Positions 56,918 through 64,000 of a stretch of 64,000 bases of DNA are shown here, piece after piece; positions within the stretch are counted from its first letter, which is position 1, and each line of letters opens with the position of its first letter. The DNA is from Erinaceus europaeus. Taxonomy: Eukaryota; Chordata; Mammalia; Eulipotyphla; Erinaceidae. The stretch lies in assembly GCF_950295315.1 (NCBI RefSeq), contig NC_080175.1:64939353-65003352 (forward strand), written 5' to 3'. The notes below the pieces were generated by a model. It worked only from the letters and a program-made list of their open reading frames with translations, did no database searches and was not told where the DNA came from. The translations under genes and the position numbers were made by a program.

Positions 56918-57230
56918 TGCAGGTCTAGCTTTACGGGTGGGAGACAGAAGACCAGGGACTCATGGCTGAGCTGGGAAGCAGTATCTCGTTTATTAATCAG
57001 ATACATCGCCTTTTATGCATCTCTTCACAGGAAGTGACAAGGGAAAGGAAATGACTAGGAGAGGGGGCAGAGCAAAAAAAGAGCATGAACAGAACATAGA
57101 AAGCTTCCATCTGACCAGTGGGGATTAAGCCAATACCCTGCAGGCAGGGTGGGACTCAGGTAAAACAGTGATAATGTAAATAGACGACATCATAAATAAT
57201 ACAAGCGAACCTAATGTGATGATCAAAACA
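56918..57230 (-). mobile_element. Degraded solo LTR related to the 34.9-kb ERV
   Basis: On the minus strand: 'gtctatttacatt', a TATA-like box (CATAAAAG, plus-strand 57010-57017), AATAAA (56989-56994) then 'cgagatactg' and 'cagctcagccatgagtccc'. The last two blocks match the U5 of the LTRs at 34937/36978. Ends are approximate; no target duplication found. Confidence 0.65.
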
Positions 57231-58263
57231 GAAGGTCCTATAAGCAAAATTTAGAAGCATACCAACAAACTTACTAGCACCTTAAATTAAGAACAGGTAT
57301 AATGAACAAAATATGGGCTAATAGTTTGACCAGCATAGAATAGTAGATTGTTCCAAGTAAATTAGAGTCAAACAGAAGTAGCAAGGATCTTAAAAGTAAT
57401 GTCGACTGAAATCACTAAATATATACATCAAACAAGGTAAAAATAAGATGTTTTCTCAACCCCTCCAAAGTAAATGAAAGTGCAAAAGTTGATAGGACTT
57501 TTGGTCTCTAGAGAAAGCATATACTATATCCAAGGATTTTACTTGACTTTTTTCACACAAATACCAGGTAGAATTAGAATAATAGTAAAATCCTGTACAA
57601 AAGAAGATACTTCTAGAGTTTCAGTAAACTCCATAGAACAGCTTACTCAGTCTATTCTTTGAAATGGTACAACTTCAGTGCTCAAATGATATGAGAAATG
57701 TCAATCACTTTGTACTTATGCTATCTAGAAATTTTTACAAAAAACCATGTTTGCCACCCAGTTATAACAACTGGGACATTAAAGTAAAATGTTGCCAGAA
57801 GCTGTTGCCATATCAGTTTTCTTTGAGAGAGGTTGAAATGAAATTTGTTTTCCTGCTCTAAGAGACATAAAATTATTTTGACAACCAAATGTCTCATATC
57901 ATAAATTATATCAAAACAAAATTTCAACAGAGGAAAACATAGATGAGTTCAGAATGGAATGTTCTTAAATGCACTATAATAATATCCATCTCATACATGA
58001 TAGTACTTATATTTTTGGATAAACTATAATAACCCTCTGAGAATAAAATAATATCCCTCTGAGAATAAAATTATATATATAGTATTTGTAGCCTCTGACC
58101 CAGGATCAATAAAAGATTATTTAAGATAATAGTTTGGTGAGGCCCGGAATGATTCACATACATACTATCCTGAAGATGAGAATAAGTAACTTGTGTGGCC
58201 CCTGCTCATTGAGTCGCTCATTTTTAGTCTGTAAATGGCTCCCTCAAGGCCTGTCTGTGGCTT
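57231..58263. other. No recognised feature
   Basis: Nothing recognised; small frames at 57474 and 57664 show no known motif. Confidence 0.4.
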
Positions 58264-58345
58264 AGGTAATTTTCTTTCTTTCTTTTCTTTCTTTCTTTCT
58301 TTCTTTCTTTTTCTTTCTTTCTTTCTCTCTCTCTCTTTCTTTATT
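58264..58345. repeat. (CTTT)n microsatellite
   Basis: Interrupted CTTT and CT units; probably the tail of the flanking antisense L1 piece or of a lost SINE. Confidence 0.9.
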
Positions 58346-58700
58346 TCTATTTTTTTTTGCAGTTATTTCTTCAGCTGGTGTGCCTCAGCTTACAAGCTCC
58401 CAGTATGATTCCAGTTGTCTTTGAGTATGTCACCCCAGGAATCTATCCCTCACCCCTTTTCTGTCCACAAGCCACATTTGTCTACTCATCTATGACTTGA
58501 TGGGTTTCTGAAGAAACCCTGGTCATATTTACCTGAGTTTTCAGATGATTTTTGCTGTGCTTTGCCTCGTTGACCAGGGAAAGCAAGGTCAAATCTGTTG
58601 TTACTCACAGGAATGTTGTTTTAATTGGTTTATCTGGTCTTTAACTGGGAAATAGTGATTCTCATTTACTTCCAGCCTAACAAACTACAGAAAGTGCTTG
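58346..58700 (-). mobile_element. L1 5' region, antisense
   Basis: 'tttctgaagaaaccctggtc' and 'gttttcagatgatttttgc' match the antisense L1 5' region at 46725-46780. No coding part remains. Confidence 0.5.
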
Positions 58701-60360
58701 AAAATTTCAACATCAAATACAAAGAGCCTTGCTGTAGAATCGTTTTTAAAGTATGCATAGTCTGACTGTGGTAGGCTTTGAAAACTTCTCTGAATATTCA
58801 TTTACAAGCATATTTACTCTACCTGAAATTTCAGTACTGTAGTAAAAGTTTGAACTTTGGACTAAACCAATCTCCATGAAGGGAGTGGTGGTGGTAGAGA
58901 TCAGTCATCAGGGAGGCAGGGAACAAAATCCTGCAAGGAATTAGCACTGCTGCTCTAGTACCAAGGTACAGTGTTAGAAGGCATGCCACCTGAAATGGAA
59001 CTAGGTAGTTCCATGTGTTAGGAAAGATCTTACTGGGTAAAAGGAGTTGGGAGATTGATATCTTAGGCTTGGTGTCTTCAGAGACATTCCATAGCACAAA
59101 GGCATGCATATCTTGGCATGGTGGCACCAGTAACACTGATTTAGTTGAGATCAAGACATTCAAGCTAAGTCCCAGAACTTCCAGAAATAGCAGAAGTACA
59201 GATTTGAAAGGGAATGAGAAAGATTCCTTATAGTCTTAGAAAGAGTTTAAAATGGCAATGGCTATTATTATAACCAAGTTAGGAGGTTATTTATTTATTT
59301 TTTTGAAAACTCAGTAATTATAATTTACCATATCATGGTATTATGATTGACCTTATGATGCTTTATGCCATTTAAGGATATATACTAATAACAATATCTT
59401 AGACAGAACTAAATGATTTTGGTCTATCTCACCTGAGGTTGTAGGCAACTTAGGTATTTTATAAAAATTAAAAAAAAAACAGCTTGAACAATTTAAGCCT
59501 CATGTCAGAATTTAATGAGCTAACAAAGTTAAACCACTGAATATTGAAACTAAAAATTATATGGAGTCAGAAATAAGATCTTGGCAGTTAAAGAATTTGA
59601 AGTATTAAATTTATTTTCCCCTGACATAATGAATTAATAGTGATTTATAAGATCATAAATTAATAGGAGTATAGTTTCACACCAATCCCAAAGCCAAAAA
59701 TCTGCATTCAAAATTAAGTTAAAATATTTCAGGGTCAAAACATTTCATGGAAGATTTGCATAGGAATCCCAGAATCTTTTTACATTTATGTAATTATAAG
59801 TTTACTAATGACTACAAGGCCAAGAAAAATTTATTTAGAGGGAGTTTATAATTTCCAATTAACTATATACATATATATATATATCACTTGTGATATCAAA
59901 TTAATGATATTAAAACAGCCAAATAAAAAAAGAAAAAAAACTGTAATTTTCAGATGATTTCATCTTTCCAAATTTACTAGAAGGTATCTTGAAAATTTGT
60001 GTAAAATAGGCAAGTGATTTCTGCTATTAAGAGATTGACTTAAATCAGCAAAAGCAGTGGCAGCTTTTCAGGACAGAATTGTGAGTATGTTGTTTAAAAC
60101 TGTTGAAATTGATCTTGGAAACTCATAGCATTTCTATAACTCTGGGCAAAATCAGGAAACAATTTATTAGATGCAGCTTAAAAGGAGCAAGCATATCAGT
60201 AAAAACAGTTCTGTGACAAAGCAATGAAGAAGTGTTTCAGTTTAATAGCCTTGTTTCCAGTTATCAGCAGAAATTTTTATCTGTTTCTTGTTTGGGGAGT
60301 TTAATTTATTTATTTTTCTTTCACTTAAAATTTTCACACTATGCCTTTGAAATGTATCTC
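58701..60360. other. No recognised feature
   Basis: About 1.6 kb. 58850-59230 is less AT-rich than its surroundings and has short frames on both strands (58831-59163 minus, 59015-59233 plus), but I recognise no family. Confidence 0.4.
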
Positions 60361-60640
60361 AGGGAGTTCAGCGGTAGCGCAGTGGTTAAGCGCATGTTAC
60401 ATAAAGCTCAAGGACCAGCATAAGGATCTTGGTTTGGGTCCCCCAGCTCCCCACCTGCAGGGAAGTTGATTCACAAGCAGTGAAGCAGGTCTGCAGGTGT
60501 CTATCTTTCTCTCCCCCTCTCTGACTTCCCCTCCTCTCTCCATTTCTCTCTGTCCTATCCAACAACGACGACATCAATAACAACAACAACAATAATAACT
60601 ACAACAAGGGCAACAAAAGGGAATAAATAAATATTTAAAA
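60361..60640 (+). repeat. Hedgehog SINE, long type
   Basis: 'gttcagcggtagcgcagtgg' (A box), CAA/ATAA tail. Flanking 'gaaatgtatctca/gaaatatacctca' is a near-perfect target duplication. Confidence 0.92.
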
Positions 60641-61082
60641 AAGAAATATACCTCAATAGTAAATTACTTTCCTGTTTCAAAAAAAAAATTAAACTAGGTA
60701 ATCAACTAGCAAAGAAGTTGGGCATTTCCTCTCTTAGATTCTCAGTATCTCTCAGTATCTTTTAGCACTCCCTTGGGTTTGATCTCTTTATTAGAGAATT
60801 ATGTGATGAGATTTTTATTGGTAAATTAATCCTTCAGTTATTAGAAAGAATTTTTCCTGGTAAGTAACAAATTTTGAGGAGAGATATGAATTTCTCTAAA
60901 GAAATATCGTTATGGTGAAAGACCTCTCAGACAGTTATGATTGAAAATTCTTTTCAGTTATTATTTTTGAATTGAAAAGGATCAGAAATAGATACATTTT
61001 TTCTCTAATGTGAACAGAATTTGAAGAAGTTAACTGAGTCAATATAAAATTTCATGATTTGAAAAGCAGTTTTTAAACCTTT
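60641..61082. other. No recognised feature
   Basis: Nothing recognised. Confidence 0.4.
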
Positions 61083-61341
61083 TTGTTTATTTATTTATCT
61101 TCCCTTTTGTTGCCCTTGTTTTATTGTTGTAGTTATTATTGTTGTTGTCATTGTTGGATAAGACAGAGAAAAATGGAGAGAGAAGTGGAAGACAGAGAAG
61201 GGGAGAGAAAGATAGACACTTGAAGACCTGTTTCACAGCCTGTGAAGGGAATCCCCTGCAGGTGGGGGGCCAGAGGCTCAAACCAGGAATCCTTATGCTG
61301 GTCTTTGTTCTTTGAGCCACCTGCACTTAACCGGACTCCCT
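61083..61341 (-). repeat. Hedgehog SINE, long type
   Basis: Antisense from (TTTA)n tail to 'cttaaccggactccc'. Flanking 'ttgaaaagcagttttaa' (17 bp, with one length difference in the T run) is the target duplication. Confidence 0.92.
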
Positions 61342-61529
61342 TGAAAAGCAGTTTTAACATACCCTCCTATCTCCATTTTCTAGATAGTTTTTAATCTCTT
61401 CCTCAAAAATGTATTATCTCAAATCTATGCATAATGCTTTATCTAAACAAAATTCCCTTTTTCTCTCTGGAATTGTGAGTTTAACTTAAAACCACTTGCA
61501 TACAATTGCTGATTTTAATCATCACCCTC

Positions 61530-61722
61530 TCCACTTTTCCTCTCTATTTTATTGGATAGGACAGAGAAAAATTAAGAGAGGAGGAGGAGGCAGAGAAAGA
61601 GGGAGAGGGATAGATAGTCCTTCTTCACCACCTGTGAAGCATTCTGGCTGTAGGTAGAGTGAGTTTGAACTTGGGTCATGGTAATATGTGTGCTTAACCA
61701 GGTGTGCCACTACCCCATCCCT
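61530..61722 (-). repeat. SINE, short type, diverged
   Basis: Antisense 'tattggataggacagag', 'cttcaccacctgtgaagc', 'aaccaggtgtgccactacc'. Confidence 0.75.
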
Positions 61723-61834
61723 TGAATTTTTTTTTTTTTTTGAACAACAATTTTTCTCTACTGGATTTTTCTCTTGTATTTGCTCTCCACCCCCACTTTA
61801 ACGTAAGTAAATCTTTCTTAAATAAATACACAGC

Positions 61835-63600
61835 TAGAGGCTGTGAAGGAAGATGAATCTTCTACATTGCTGGTAGGAATGCAAATCGATCCAATCCCTG
61901 TGAAAAACAGTCTGGAGATTCAACAGAATGCCAGAAATATATGTGCCCTATGACCCAGCAATTCCTCTCTGGAGATACACCCACAGGAAACAAAGACCAA
62001 GTAGACATAAGCACACCTATATTCATAGCAGTAAATTTGTAATTGCCCAAATTTGAAGCGACCCTTATGCCCAACAAAAGATTGGTAGCTAAAATATATA
62101 TATATGTGATGTATATATCTGCAGCTCTATAAAACAATAAAGTCAAATCCTTTGCCTTATCTTGGGCAGAACTTGAAAGTATCATGTTAAGCAAAATAAG
62201 CCAGAAAGAAAAGGAGAAATTCTAAATGGGAATTTAAGAAACAAGGAAGACCCAAGATGAAACTAGAACTAAGTGTGGTACCACAGCAGAGTATTCTGAG
62301 GAAGGAGAGAAAGGATTGGGAAGGATGGGTACTGAAGTTAAGGTGTATGATGTGGAAAAGGACCTAGATTGGAGGAGAAACAGTCTTGCAGATAACTAGA
62401 TGCCTAACATGAGGAGATGAGAGAAAAGGGAAACACAAAGCAGAAATTGACTGAGTTTGCAGTATTGCACCAAAGTCAAAAAGCTCTGGGAGAGGGTGAA
62501 GATAAATTTTCAGCTCCACTACTCTGGTGAGACCATTCCTAGCTCCTAGAACTCCTAATTCCAGTTTTGGGTGGCACTCTTCCTTAAAAAAGGCGCAGAA
62601 CCTAGATATAATCCAGTGCCCATGAGATAGAGCATATGTGCCCCTGTATCCATAAGTTAAGGGATAATATATACTTTAAAGTAAAAGTGCGCACTAGTTT
62701 GCAGTGACTCAATAAGTGCAGTGGGCATGTAGAAACCCAAAAAAGGAAACCATAACATACTTAATCAAATAGTTTCTACTGAGACCTAGACACGCTCCTC
62801 ACCTATTTATTATTTCACTTCCCTTTATTACCCTAAGGCTAAGCCTGTCAGACAAAGTAAGGGCTATAAAAGCTGGATAAGAGCAAGAGCATAGCATACT
62901 TAATGATGCCTCTTTTGGTCACTAGCAGGCCACATCCAGAACCTTATTCAGGGAAGTCTGGGATTCCTACACAGATACAACGGGCCTAAACCTGTAGTGG
63001 ATCCGTCTCTACACTTTTGTGGACCTCTACAGGACCTTGCCCTCAAGGTGAAACAACAATGATAGGGACTGTCCCACTTTCCAAAGGGAGGCTGGCTCAA
63101 CATACTCTGCCACTCAAGGAAGACTAGTCCTGAATTGGGTGCAGTCTAGAATGATCCCCAGCTGTAACCACATAGAGATCTATAGAGTCTACAGTTAATG
63201 GTATTTATATACTTTCTCCATATTCGGGAGATACTTTCTTACCTGATCCAGCTTTCTAGTTCTGTCTCTGACTCCAGCTCTTCAGACAACATCTTTAGCT
63301 CAGGCAAAAATTAGTAGCAACATGGGGTCCCTTGGAATATAACTAAAAGAGACCTTTCCAACATGAAAACCCCAATTCTCATCTGCTATATTCTTCCCTT
63401 TAGGTTCCTGGTTATTAAACAATTTGTTCTGCTCTATATCTTAATGCTTTTAAAACCACCAAGTTGCAGGTGCTCCCATGAAGTCAATCTGGCTTCCCTG
63501 GACAGAGGACCTCACCAATGTGTTCCTGAACCCCACATTTCCAGCACCCTGCCCCACTAAGGAAAGATAGAAACAGGCTGGGAGTATGGATCAATCTTCC
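61835..63600 (+). mobile_element. L1 tail: ORF2 end and long 3' UTR
   Basis: 61835-62225 is decayed ORF2 C-terminus ('gctggtaggaatgcaaat', 'tatgacccagcaattcc', 'gttaagcaaaataagccag'). 62226-63600 is the 3' UTR matching the copies at 1197 and 19380 ('cctagatataatccag', 'ttcctacacagatac'). It breaks off at about 63600 before the A-rich end. Confidence 0.8.
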
Positions 63601-63759
63601 ATTATCCATGTGTAGCATGCTCCAAGAGATTCTGATTTAGAACTGAAGTTAACAGAGAGTTGAGAAAGTGTGTGTAGGAAAGAAGGGCATCCATATACTA
63701 TGAGATAGAGATAAACACCTTGGTGGTAGACATAGCATAGTAATGCATCCAGTAGAAAA

Positions 63760-63945
63760 TACATATTATTGTGAGCAAAGATTTAAGCCTCTGGCCCCTA
63801 CCTGAAGAAGAGAAACTTCATAGGCAATAGGGAAGTGTTGCATGTGTCTCTTCTCTCTCTCTCTCCCTTTATGTCTGCTTCTATCTCTCACCCTTTTCCA
63901 AAAAGAAAAGAGAGAGAGAGAGAAATACCTGAAGTAATGGAGAGA
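63760..63945 (+). repeat. SINE, short type, diverged
   Basis: 'taagcctctggcccctacc', 'gagaaacttcataggcaat', CT-rich body, GA-rich end. The window ends in unrecognised AT-rich sequence. Confidence 0.55.
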
Positions 63946-64000
63946 TTTAGCCACCTACCCTAAGTAACAACCCAAGTGACAATTAAATTAAATTAAAGAA

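Overview
The window is non-coding nuclear DNA from a hedgehog (Erinaceidae, most likely Erinaceus or a close relative). Three signs point there. First, dozens of copies of tRNA-derived SINEs of the hedgehog type (tRNA-like head with A and B boxes, CT-rich body, CAA/ATAA-rich tail) lie on both strands. Second, there are L1 elements with mammal-style ORF1/ORF2. Third, there is a fragment that looks like Vingi, a non-LTR retrotransposon reported among mammals only from hedgehogs. The sequence is AT-rich and holds one 200-base assembly gap (46887-47086). I see no intact host protein-coding gene and no functional RNA gene. The long open frames are parts of transposons, a broken histone pseudogene or low-complexity sequence.

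Layout. 1-6 kb: a 5'-inverted L1 with a perfect target duplication, and SINEs. 6-10 kb: a SINE nested in a SINE, a long purine tract, a solo LTR (minus strand). 10-20 kb: an antisense L1 3' UTR, scattered SINEs, a second 5'-inverted L1. 23.4-23.9 kb: a processed pseudogene of histone H3.3. 24.7-26.2 kb: a three-layer nest in which an internally deleted L1 carries a SINE and a Vingi-derived insert. 27-31 kb: older L1 tails and SINEs. 34.9-37.4 kb: a complete but non-coding-looking LTR retrotransposon with two LTRs, a 6-bp target duplication, a Lys-like primer-binding site and a polypurine tract. 42-49 kb: antisense L1 pieces, a MaLR-type LTR, the gap, microsatellites. 48.75-54.74 kb: a long L1 with full 5' UTR, broken ORF1 and ORF2, missing its 3' end. 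55-64 kb: SINEs, a degraded LTR, and a 3' L1 tail.

Most notable: both LTRs of the 34.9-37.4 kb element contain a near-perfect copy of the 5' half of tRNA-Gly(GCC), ending at the anticodon. Two related LTRs in the window lack it. This is the strongest candidate for something undescribed here. Elements work together only in the sense of parasitism: L1 machinery probably moved the SINEs and the pseudogene, and the non-coding LTR element would have needed a helper retrovirus-like element.
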